Assembly: GCA_018714625.1 (NCBI GenBank)
Contig: DVNE01000011.1
Location: 1 to 60,112, forward strand
Direction: 5' to 3'
Origin: Candidatus Coproplasma excrementigallinarum
Lineage (GTDB): Bacteria; Bacillota; Clostridia; Christensenellales; Borkfalkiaceae
Length of the DNA: 60,112 bases
In this document: piece by piece, positions 53,559-60,112 of the stretch
Position numbering within the stretch: position 1 is the stretch's first letter
Layout of the letters: each line of letters begins with the position of its first letter
Translations under genes and position numbers: made by a program
The notes under the pieces: generated by a model
The model's database searches: none
The model's input: only the letters and a program-made list of their open reading frames with translations
Told to the model about the DNA's origin: nothing

Positions 53559-54152
53559 TTACATACTTCTCAACGCGGCGCGTATGACGTCTTCCAGAGT
53601 GGAAGCGCCCTCTGAATGAGCCCTCTCCACCGCCTTTACGCTCTCCGCGCGGGTAAAGCCCAGGCTCATAAGCGCAACAACCGCGTCCTCGTCGCCGTCG
53701 CTTGCGGGAAGAGCGGAAACTGTACCCTTTGCCGCGGGCGCTGACGCTGCCTCGCCCGAGACCTTTTCGCGCAGTTCGAGTATTATGCGCTCCGCCGTCT
53801 TTTTGCCTAGCCCCTTTACCGTGCTGAGCTTTTTCACGTCGGAGGAGGCTATCGCCACGGCGAGGGAGTTTATATCCATGCCCGAAAGCACGGCAATGCC
53901 CATCTTGGGGCCGACGCCGGATACGGACACAAGCTTTAAAAACATATTCTTTTCCGCAGGGGAGGCAAAGCCGAACAGCGTTATACCGTCCTCGCGCACC
54001 TGAAGATAGGTGTAGACCTCGCCCTCCGACTTGCCGCCGAGAGCTTCGAGTGCGGAGGCCGAACAGAGAACCTCATAGCCGACGCCGCCTGTCTCTATGA
54101 GCGCCGTATCGGCGGTGAGCGATAAAATTTTACCTTTTAAGTAACCAATCAT
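53559..54152 (-). CDS. ruvA: Holliday junction DNA helicase subunit RuvA
   Basis: A 197-residue protein that binds four-way junctions and loads RuvB. Residues 1-62 form the OB fold (MIGYLKGKI, ETGGVGYEV). Two helix-hairpin-helix motifs follow (VSGVGPKMGIAVLSG and VKGLGKKTAERIILELRE). The C-terminal domain III begins near residue 150 (DAVVALMSLGFTRAESVKAV). The ATG at 54152 fits the family start. AGAGG precedes it. It lies between ruvC and ruvB. Confidence 0.96.
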   Translation of the reverse strand: MIGYLKGKILSLTADTALIETGGVGYEVLCSASALEALGGKSEGEVYTYLQVREDGITLFGFASPAEKNMFLKLVSVSGVGPKMGIAVLSGMDINSLAVAIASSDVKKLSTVKGLGKKTAERIILELREKVSGEAASAPAAKGTVSALPASDGDEDAVVALMSLGFTRAESVKAVERAHSEGASTLEDVIRAALRSM

Positions 54153-54189
54153 TGTAACCTCTTGCAAGCCCGCACGCTAAAAAAGCACA

Positions 54190-54320
54190 GGCCGCAGCGC
54201 GATAAAATCTATAATAATTTATGAAGAAAGCCGCCGCCGAAAGTTGCAGCGGGCTGCACCGCAGACGGACAGCAGGTTGCCGCAAGGTAATAGCGGGCTG
54301 CGCCGCAAAAAACCACCTTA
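54190..54320. repeat. Degenerate GC-rich direct repeats between ruvC and ruvA
   Basis: AGCGGGCTGCACCGCAG and AGCGGGCTGCGCCGCAA are near-copies about 43 bases apart, with GTTGCCGCAAGGTAAT between and TTGCAG before. The style resembles the other repeat islands in the window. No gene or RNA is recognised. Confidence 0.4.
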
Positions 54321-54386
54321 TAAAACGGCAAAAACTGACGGTCTGGCGCACACAGGTTGCGCAATTTACAAACCTGACAGCAGAAC

Positions 54387-54884
54387 TTATTTAATGCCGA
54401 ACAGCTTGCCGAAGCGCGAGGTGTGCGCGTGGCAGAGTGCCACCGCAAGGGCGTCGGCCGCGTCGTCGGGGCGGGGTATCTTTGAAAAATGAAGAAGAGA
54501 TGTGACGACGTGCATCATCTGCACCTTGTCCGCCCTGCCATAACCTGTAAGCGCCTGCTTTATCTGCATGGGCGTGTATTCGTACAGCCTGCCGCAGTAC
54601 TTTATGCAGGCGAGCAAAATAACTCCGCGGGCGTGAGCCACGGGAATGCCCGTAGTTATGTTCTTTGAAAAGAACAGCTCCTCCACCGCTATCTCCTGCG
54701 GCTTGAATTTGTTTAGTATTTTATTTACGCCCTCTTCGAGCATCGCAAGGCGCACGGGCAGACTTTCGCCCTTGGGGGTGAGCACCACGCCGTAGTCCAC
54801 AGCGACGGCGTCGCCGTTATCTTTTTTTTCCAAAATGCCATAGCCCATTGTGGCAAGCCCGGGGTCTATGCCCAGAATTATCAT
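54387..54884 (-). CDS. ruvC: Crossover junction endodeoxyribonuclease RuvC
   Basis: A 165-residue Holliday junction resolvase with an RNase H-like fold. Acidic catalytic residues appear in ILGIDPGLATMGYG, AVEELFFSKN and RPDDAADALAVALCHAH. GRADKVQM marks the DNA-binding loop. The ATG at 54884 starts the core; a longer frame upstream lacks any conservation. AAGGTG precedes it. It is first of ruvC-ruvA-ruvB. A 234-base gap with degenerate repeats separates it from ruvA. Confidence 0.96.
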   Translation of the reverse strand: MIILGIDPGLATMGYGILEKKDNGDAVAVDYGVVLTPKGESLPVRLAMLEEGVNKILNKFKPQEIAVEELFFSKNITTGIPVAHARGVILLACIKYCGRLYEYTPMQIKQALTGYGRADKVQMMHVVTSLLHFSKIPRPDDAADALAVALCHAHTSRFGKLFGIK

Positions 54885-54935
54885 ACAATAACACCTTTTT
54901 AATAGGGGTAAATACGGCGCAATCTGAAAATACGC

Positions 54936-54964
54936 TTGCTTAATTGCAAATTTTTTATTATAAT
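54936..54964 (+). promoter_or_regulatory. Sigma-A-type promoter of argH
   Basis: TTGCTT (54936-54941), 17 bases, TATAAT (54959-54964). It is divergent from ruvC. No ARG box-like operator was clearly seen. Confidence 0.75.
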
Positions 54965-55054
54965 TAGTATAAACGCAGCGCGGCGCATCTACCGTACTGT
55001 TATATTTTAGTGGAAAATGCAAGATAAGTCAATTTAAATAAGAGGGCAAAACAA

Positions 55055-56434
55055 ATGAAACTTTGGCAGGGAAGGTTTGACGAACCTACGGCGGCCGACG
55101 CCGACCTTTACAACGATTCGCTCCCGTTCGACAAAAAGCTCTGGAGAGAGGACATTACGGCATCAGTTGCGCACGCGCGCATGCTCGGAAAGTGCGGAGT
55201 TATCTCTGAAGCGGAGTGCGACGAGATATGCGGCGGGCTTGAGGCCATTTATGCCGACATAGAGAGCGGCACGCTTGAAATTACGGGCGCGGAGGACATA
55301 CACTCCTTTGTGGAGAACGAGCTTGTGGCGCGCATCGGCGACAGCGGTAAAAAACTGCACACGGCGCGCTCGCGCAATGACCAGGTTGCCACCGACTTCA
55401 GACTTTATGTGAGGACGGCAAACGACGACGCGATAAAGGCGCTCTGCGCGCTCACCGAAAGCCTTGCAGACAAGGCGGAGTCCGGACTTAAATATGTAAT
55501 GCCCGGCTATACCCACCTAAGGAAGGCTCAGCCGATGTGCTGCGGACACTTCTTCAACGCATACGCCGAAATGTTCCTGCGCGATGCGGACAGGTTCTTT
55601 GCCGCGCGCAAGAGAATGAACGTTATGCCCCTAGGCAGCGGCGCGCTTGCGGGTACTTCCTACCCCATAGACAGAAACATGACCTCGACGCTGCTGGAAT
55701 TCGATAAGCCGTGCGAAAATTCTCTGGACGGCGTTTCCGACCGCGATTTTGTGGCAGAGTACCTCTTCAACGCCTCAATGACGATGATGCACCTTTCAAG
55801 GCTGTGCGAGGACCTTATCCTCTATACCTCTTCAGAATTCGGTTACTTTGAAATACCCGACGCCTACTCCACCGGCTCTTCAATAATGCCGCAGAAAAAG
55901 AACCCAGACATACCCGAACTTATGCGCGGCAAGACGGGCAGAATATACGGACACCTGATGGCCATACTCACCACCCTGAAGGGCATACCCCTTGCCTACG
56001 ACAAGGATCTGCAGGAGGACAAAGAAGGGCTGTTCGACGCGGAAAAGCAGCTTGTTTCCAGCCTTAAGATAATGGCCGAACTTACAGACAATCTGCTGTT
56101 GTGCGGAACGAGAATGAAGAAGGCAGCCGAAGGCGACTTTGCCTGCGCTACCGACGTTGCCGACTACCTGGCAAAAAAGGGCGTACCCTTCCGCACGGCG
56201 CACGGCGTTACGGGAAAGATTGTGCGCTGGTGCTTAGAGGAAAACAGAACGCTGCAGAATATGACCATAGAGGAATACAAGAGCTTTGACGAGCATTTCG
56301 ACGTGGACATATGCGAGACTGTAAGGGCAAAAAATTGTGCCGAGGCGCGCACCTCTTACGGCGGCGCTTCGCCCAGGAGCGTAAAGGAAAACATACGCTC
56401 GATTAAAAAGCGGCTTGCAAAGTACGAGGGCTGA
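55055..56434 (+). CDS. argH: Argininosuccinate lyase
   Basis: A 459-residue enzyme of the fumarase/aspartase superfamily that splits argininosuccinate into arginine and fumarate. Conserved parts: HTARSRNDQVATDFRLYVR near residue 105, GYTHLRKAQPM near residue 150, and the signature GSSIMPQKKNPDIPELMRG near residue 275. Length is normal. GAGGG stands before the ATG. argG is not beside it, so it is a stand-alone arginine gene here. Its own promoter and two tandem terminators frame it. Confidence 0.97.
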   Translation: MKLWQGRFDEPTAADADLYNDSLPFDKKLWREDITASVAHARMLGKCGVISEAECDEICGGLEAIYADIESGTLEITGAEDIHSFVENELVARIGDSGKKLHTARSRNDQVATDFRLYVRTANDDAIKALCALTESLADKAESGLKYVMPGYTHLRKAQPMCCGHFFNAYAEMFLRDADRFFAARKRMNVMPLGSGALAGTSYPIDRNMTSTLLEFDKPCENSLDGVSDRDFVAEYLFNASMTMMHLSRLCEDLILYTSSEFGYFEIPDAYSTGSSIMPQKKNPDIPELMRGKTGRIYGHLMAILTTLKGIPLAYDKDLQEDKEGLFDAEKQLVSSLKIMAELTDNLLLCGTRMKKAAEGDFACATDVADYLAKKGVPFRTAHGVTGKIVRWCLEENRTLQNMTIEEYKSFDEHFDVDICETVRAKNCAEARTSYGGASPRSVKENIRSIKKRLAKYEG

Positions 56435-56502
56435 AACCTCTGCCCTTATGTTCTTTTAAGGCAAATCGAGCATGTTGTAGTACAACTTACTTTTTAGTTT
56501 TT

Positions 56503-56529
56503 AAAACGGCGCGGACGCGCCGTTTTTTT
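56503..56529 (+). terminator. First terminator of argH
   Basis: AAAACGGCGCG pairs with CGCGCCGTTTT (56503-56526) and runs into TTTTTTTG. Confidence 0.85.
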
Positions 56530-56551
56530 GTTACGATTTTATGTTGTCTTT

Positions 56552-56577
56552 GCGCGCCGACAGGGCGCGCTTTTTTT
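56552..56577 (+). terminator. Second tandem terminator of argH
   Basis: GCGCGCC (56552-56558) pairs with GGCGCGC (56564-56570) and is followed by TTTTTTT. The remaining bases to 56820 hold no recognisable gene. Confidence 0.85.
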
Positions 56578-56820
56578 CATAATGCTGTAAACAGAGAAAG
56601 CAACCCTGACAATTAAATTTTTGAAATATGCAATTTTGTGCCACAGGAATAAAAACAGGCAAACATAAAAAAATCCCCGCGCCGGAGACTTTTTCAGCCC
56701 GCAGTACAAGGGATTTTTTGTGGAATTATTCAGTTGTTTTTTGGCCCGCTTTTGTGGTTAATTACGGAATATATGCCGCCCTTTTGAGGACGGCAATCAC
56801 TTCAGGGGTTGCGGCGAAAG

Positions 56821-57024
56821 TCAGTAGCCGTCGAAACCTAAAAGATAGTCGCATGAACAGCCGAGAGCTTCTGCAAGCCGCACTATCGCGGACGCTGTGG
56901 GCTCGCATACCTCCTTTTCCCACAGCACAATCATCGGCTGACTGCACCCCACCATCTTCGCAAGCTGCGCCTGCGTGAGGTGATTTTCCATTCTTAACTC
57001 GCGTATCCTCTGTGCAATAATCAT
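56821..57024 (-). CDS. XRE-family transcriptional regulator (67 aa)
   Basis: A 67-residue protein that is essentially one helix-turn-helix domain. It starts IIAQRIRELRMENHLTQ, has QAQLAKMVGCSQPMIVLWEK as the recognition helix region, and ends YLLGFDGY, as in many phage-type and stand-alone XRE repressors. No sensor domain is present. AAGGT lies nine bases before the ATG. It is divergent from the zinc-ribbon/DUF898 gene with a 195-base AT-rich space between, so it may control that gene, itself or both. Confidence 0.85.
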   Translation of the reverse strand: MIIAQRIRELRMENHLTQAQLAKMVGCSQPMIVLWEKEVCEPTASAIVRLAEALGCSCDYLLGFDGY

Positions 57025-57121
57025 TTGCGTTTACCTTATCACATTACAACAAGTTATTTTTGAAAAAATTAGAAAACTCATCAAAAATTAAAAATGCTTA
57101 TACATAAATACAAAATACTTA

Positions 57122-57150
57122 TTGACATTATTATTATACTTATGATAAAC
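57122..57150 (+). promoter_or_regulatory. Probable promoter of the zinc-ribbon/DUF898 gene
   Basis: TTGACA (57122-57127) is a perfect -35. The -10 is less clear: ATAAAC lies at 17 bases, GATAAA at 16. The region is AT-rich. Confidence 0.5.
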
Positions 57151-57219
57151 TAATAAGTGGTAATGTTGAAAATAGTTGTTTTTTATTTGATAAACAAATA
57201 AATTTTTAGGAGGTTTTTT

Positions 57220-58428
57220 ATGGACAATGTAACCGCGGGCAATAAATTTTGCCCCAACTGCGGCGCGCCCAACGCCGCAAACGCTCGCTTTTGCGTAAGC
57301 TGCGGAACACAGTTCGATGCCGCAACGGCAGGACCCGCTCCTCAGCCCGCTCAACCTGCACCCGCCTACACGGCAGCCGCTCCTGCACCTGCGCCCGTAT
57401 ATCCGCAGGCCGTACAGGACGCTCCCTCCCGCTTTACAGGCGGCGCGTTTGCAAACTTCTTTATAGGCCTTATAAGCCTTATTGTAACGGTTTGCTCGCT
57501 CTTCCTTCTGTACCCCGTTATGAAGTGCTGGAAGATGCGCTGGGAGGTAAAACACACCTACATAAACGGCAGGCATATGGTGTTCGACGGCCATGCAGTA
57601 CAGCTCTACGGCAAGTACCTGCTGTGGCTTGTTTTAAGCCTTATTACCCTGGGCATCTACTACCTTCTGTGCATGCGCATAAACCTTAAAAAATGGCAGA
57701 CCAAACACACCCATATAGAGGGCGTTGAGGGCGGCGAATCCAAGTTCACGGGCAGCAGTTTAGGCTATCTGGGTCACTCCATTCTCACTGCCTTTGTCAC
57801 AATAATTACGCTTACGTTCGGATTTTACTGGGCAAGATGCCATATGCATCGCTGGTGCGCAAAGCACACCATTATAGACGGCTACCGCGAGCAGTTCGAC
57901 GGCAAAGCCATTCAGCTCTTCGGCAAAATTGTGGTCTGGGTATTGCTCACAATTATAACCATCTGCATTTACTCGTTCTGGCTTATTGTTAAATATAAGA
58001 AGTGGATTACAAAGCACACCGTGTTTGCTCCCGGCCAGGCTCTTCCTCCCGTTTCGGAGAAATTCGCCAAAGCTGCGCCCGCAATGCCCAACCAGGCAAC
58101 TTACCAGCAGACACCCGTAAACGGTCAGCCCGCAGGCGCGCCTTACGGCTACAATCCCCAGCCCTACTATGCCCCCGTTCAGCAGAAACGCTCTAACGGC
58201 ATGGCAATAGCCGGATTTATCCTTTCGCTCCTTGCAGTACTTGGCTTCTTTGCAACCTTCATTATTCCACTTTTAGGCGTTATATTCAGCAGCGTGGGAA
58301 TAGCAAAGTCGAAAAAGTTAAACAACGGAAAGGGCCTTGCCATAGCCGGTCTTATACTTGGCATATTTGCAATTATAATGTTTGCATGCTATATCTTCTT
58401 CCTGATTGTAGTATTGCCTACGTTGTGA
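57220..58428 (+). CDS. Zinc-ribbon, duplicated DUF898-like, DUF4190-like membrane protein
   Basis: A 402-residue membrane protein with three joined parts. Residues 11-28 hold a zinc ribbon (Cys11, 14, 25, 28 in FCPNC and FCVSC). A Pro/Ala linker follows to about 65. Residues 68-270 contain two copies of a module of about 95 residues with pattern FTG, KHT.I.G, FDGxAxQLxGK, then a W/Y-rich membrane helix, as in DUF898 (YjgN-like). After a Pro/Tyr/Gln linker, residues 325-402 look like DUF4190: AGFILSLLAVLGF and GKGLAIAGLILGIF. AGGAGG stands six bases before the ATG. Function unknown. Confidence 0.8.
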   Translation: MDNVTAGNKFCPNCGAPNAANARFCVSCGTQFDAATAGPAPQPAQPAPAYTAAAPAPAPVYPQAVQDAPSRFTGGAFANFFIGLISLIVTVCSLFLLYPVMKCWKMRWEVKHTYINGRHMVFDGHAVQLYGKYLLWLVLSLITLGIYYLLCMRINLKKWQTKHTHIEGVEGGESKFTGSSLGYLGHSILTAFVTIITLTFGFYWARCHMHRWCAKHTIIDGYREQFDGKAIQLFGKIVVWVLLTIITICIYSFWLIVKYKKWITKHTVFAPGQALPPVSEKFAKAAPAMPNQATYQQTPVNGQPAGAPYGYNPQPYYAPVQQKRSNGMAIAGFILSLLAVLGFFATFIIPLLGVIFSSVGIAKSKKLNNGKGLAIAGLILGIFAIIMFACYIFFLIVVLPTL

Positions 58429-58507
58429 GAAAAGCGGCACAGAACAGACTTTATATTGGTTTAAATATCTTTTAAAATAATATTGAACATCTTTTCAAAT
58501 ATTAAAC

Positions 58508-58549
58508 AACTGCGGAGTGCATTTTGTTGCTCTCCGCAGTTATTTTTTT
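58508..58549 (+). terminator. Terminator of the zinc-ribbon/DUF898 gene
   Basis: AACTGCGGAG (58508-58517) pairs with CTCCGCAGTT (58532-58541), followed by ATTTTTTT. Confidence 0.85.
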
Positions 58550-58808
58550 GTACATTGACATAAAATTTGTGCGGCTTGCCGAAGCTTTTTGCGCAGTAAA
58601 TAAAAAAGCCGAACCCTGATGTCTGCGCCGCTGAAAGACAAGCCGAACGCGGAGCAATAACATTATAAAATTTGTCGGCGCGTGGGCGCTGCCTGCACGG
58701 ATAGGTCGCCTTAAAAAAACAGAGGTTGCTCAGAGCCTCGCTCTGAATGTGGACTTATAATCGGCCTTGCATGCAATAAACCGCCTTTAAGCAGTTGACC
58801 AAACAAGC
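58550..58808. other. Gene-free stretch
   Basis: No ORF with a ribosome binding site, no RNA gene and no strong repeat was recognised. Short GC-rich patches (GAGGTTGCTCAGAGCCTCGC) could fold. It lies between a plus-strand terminator and the palindrome below. Confidence 0.4.
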
Positions 58809-58828
58809 GTGTTCAATCGATTGAACAC
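58809..58828. repeat. Perfect 20-bp palindrome GTGTTCAATCGATTGAACAC
   Basis: A symmetrical 20-base palindrome with no loop and no T tract, 24 bases beyond the end of the minus-strand aminotransferase gene. It looks more like a dimer-binding operator than a terminator, but no gene starts nearby. Confidence 0.6.
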
Positions 58829-58852
58829 AATCGCAAAAAAACTTGCGGCGCA

Positions 58853-60040
58853 TTACTTGCCGTAACTTTGGGCGAGCGCTTTGAATGCGGGCAGAGAACG
58901 CTCTATCATGTCTGGGCTGACGCAGTAGGCTATGCGCACATACCCGTGCGCGCCGAAGTCGTCGCCGGGGACGAGCAGAAGCTCAAACTTTTTCGCCCTC
59001 TCCACAAATGCCGCGTCGTCCTCTTCGAGCGCCCTTACAAAAAGATAAAATGCGCCCTGCGGCTTTACCACGCTGTAGCCGTACTCCTCGAGCGCGGCGC
59101 ACAATCTGTCGCGGTTGCGCTTATACACCGAGATATCGGAGGTTTCGCCTATGAGACGTGCCGCCACCTGCTGCAAAAGCGAGGGCGCGCAGACATACCC
59201 GAGCGACCTGCCCGCGCCGCACACCGCGGCGTAGACTTCGTCCGCACCCTCCATTGCGCCGTTTACGGCTATATAGCCTATGCGCTCGCCTGGTACGGAG
59301 AGCGATTTTGAGAACGAGTAGCAGACTATGCTGTCCGCGTAGTAATTCATTACATACGGCACCGTTTCGCCGCCGTAGACGAGTTCGCGGTAGGGTTCGT
59401 CAGAGATAAGATAGACGGGCGAGCCTGTCTTTTTTGAGTGCTCTTCAAGCAGTTTGCAGAGCGCCTTTATGCTCTCTTCGGAATATATTACCCCCGAGGG
59501 ATTGTTGGGCGAATTTATAATTACCGCCTTGGTTGCGGGGGTGAGCGCACCTTCAAGCGCGGCAAGGTCTATTTTAAAAGAGCTCTCCTCCGTCTTTACG
59601 GGTATAAGCGTTGCTCCCGCCTGCGAAGCGAACACCGAATATTCGGGAAAGAAGGGGACAAAGGTTACGACTTCGTCCCCTGGATTGCAGAGTGCGCACA
59701 GCGTTATACACAGCGCAGCAGCCGCGCCGCAGGTCATATAAATATTTTCGGGTGTTACGTGGTTGCCGAAGTTGGAATTTATGTAGTCCGCCACAGCCTT
59801 GCGCACATTGTATGCGCCAGGCGCGGAAGTGTAGCCGTGCAGAGCGACGGGGTCGGAATTTGCGATGAGGTCGGAGAGCACCTCGTTGAACCTTGCGGGC
59901 GGGGGTACGTTGGGGTTGCCGAGAGAAAAGTCGAACACCTTGTCTGCCCCTATCTGCGCCTTACGCACATTGCCGTACTCAAACAGCTCCCTTATTACCG
60001 ACCGAACTCTGCCCAGTTTTACAAATTTCTGGTTGACCAT
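58853..60040 (-). CDS. PLP-dependent class I/II aminotransferase, aspartate-aminotransferase-like
   Basis: A 395-residue fold-type I enzyme. NSPNNPSGVIY (near residue 175), SDEPYRELVYGG and the pyridoxal lysine region SYSFSK-type (CYSFSKSLSVPGERIGYIAV, near residue 245) are seen; the C-terminal arginine is in VRIAYCVS. It starts with a family extension (VNQKFVKLGRVRSVIRELFEY) that is common in clostridial enzymes. AGAGGTG lies before the ATG. A promoter lies at the window edge. The amino acid used cannot be told from sequence. Confidence 0.9.
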   Translation of the reverse strand: MVNQKFVKLGRVRSVIRELFEYGNVRKAQIGADKVFDFSLGNPNVPPPARFNEVLSDLIANSDPVALHGYTSAPGAYNVRKAVADYINSNFGNHVTPENIYMTCGAAAALCITLCALCNPGDEVVTFVPFFPEYSVFASQAGATLIPVKTEESSFKIDLAALEGALTPATKAVIINSPNNPSGVIYSEESIKALCKLLEEHSKKTGSPVYLISDEPYRELVYGGETVPYVMNYYADSIVCYSFSKSLSVPGERIGYIAVNGAMEGADEVYAAVCGAGRSLGYVCAPSLLQQVAARLIGETSDISVYKRNRDRLCAALEEYGYSVVKPQGAFYLFVRALEEDDAAFVERAKKFELLLVPGDDFGAHGYVRIAYCVSPDMIERSLPAFKALAQSYGK

Positions 60041-60082
60041 ATAAGCACCTCTGAATATTTATAACTTTTATTTTCAACACCC

Positions 60083-60111
60083 ATTATAGCACAAAAGCGG
60101 CGGCGGTGCAA
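60083..60111 (-). promoter_or_regulatory. Sigma-A-type promoter of the aminotransferase gene
   Basis: On the minus strand TTGCAC (60111-60106), 17 bases, TATAAT (60088-60083). It is cut short by the window edge. Confidence 0.75.
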
Positions 60112-60112
60112 G

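Noticed and set aside
56435-58852. Prophage remnant suggested by the XRE regulator
   Set aside because: No integrase, attachment repeats or phage structural genes are present; the regulator stands alone beside a membrane protein gene.

Overview
The window is a dense stretch of a Bacillota genome, most likely an anaerobic, endospore-forming member of the class Clostridia. The evidence is a six-cysteine SCIFF peptide with its radical SAM maturase (nearly confined to Clostridia), the sporulation genes spoVB, yabP, yabQ, a cwlD-like amidase and sigH, a HemZ-type oxygen-independent coproporphyrinogen enzyme, a mini-RNase III, and the gene order mrnC-rlmB-sigH and ruvC-ruvA-ruvB-queA-tgt-yajC-SCIFF-secDF-recJ-rel-hemZ. 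Base composition is roughly balanced with GC-rich terminators. An uncultured gut lineage (for example Christensenellales) fits the style of the sequence, but that is a guess. Layout by region. 1-4.3 kb: an unrecognised small ORF, a conserved cysteine-containing protein, a LysM protein, SpoVB, and two overlapping half-length TauE/SafE (TSUP) genes. 4.4-8.8 kb: a 1467-residue surface lipoprotein with a C-terminal membrane anchor. 8.8-13.1 kb: a repeat island, then an RsmF-like rRNA methyltransferase coupled to a DnaQ-like exonuclease, then serS. 13.3-21.1 kb: a P-type ATPase and the gyrB-gyrA operon with a consensus promoter. 21.2-26.5 kb: a tiny zinc protein, an M50-like protease coupled to a Ppx/GppA protein, a divIC-yabQ-yabP sporulation and division set, and typA. 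26.5-36.1 kb: a second repeat island, gpsA, recR, ybaB, dnaX, sigH, rlmB, mrnC, then divergent cwlD, pnp and rpsO. 36.3-54.9 kb: a long minus-strand series running from ruvC down to hemZ. 54.9-60.1 kb: argH, an XRE regulator, a zinc-ribbon/DUF898 membrane protein and a PLP aminotransferase. How the genes fit together. Most genes run on the minus strand in short housekeeping operons for DNA repair (ruvABC, recJ, recR, dnaX, gyrase), translation and tRNA modification (queA, tgt, serS, rlmB, rsmF-like, rpsO, pnp), secretion (yajC, secD, secF), stress signalling (rel) and sporulation. Fifteen promoter-like sites are listed; those I could place well have a TTGnnn box, a 17-base spacer and a TATAAT-like box. 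The main unannotated item is the 52-residue SCIFF precursor at 48320-48478: it has its own promoter and is separated from the maturase by three hairpins. No tRNA, rRNA, CRISPR array, intact insertion sequence or prophage was seen. Function calls rest on motif and family recognition by eye; no search or structure prediction was run.
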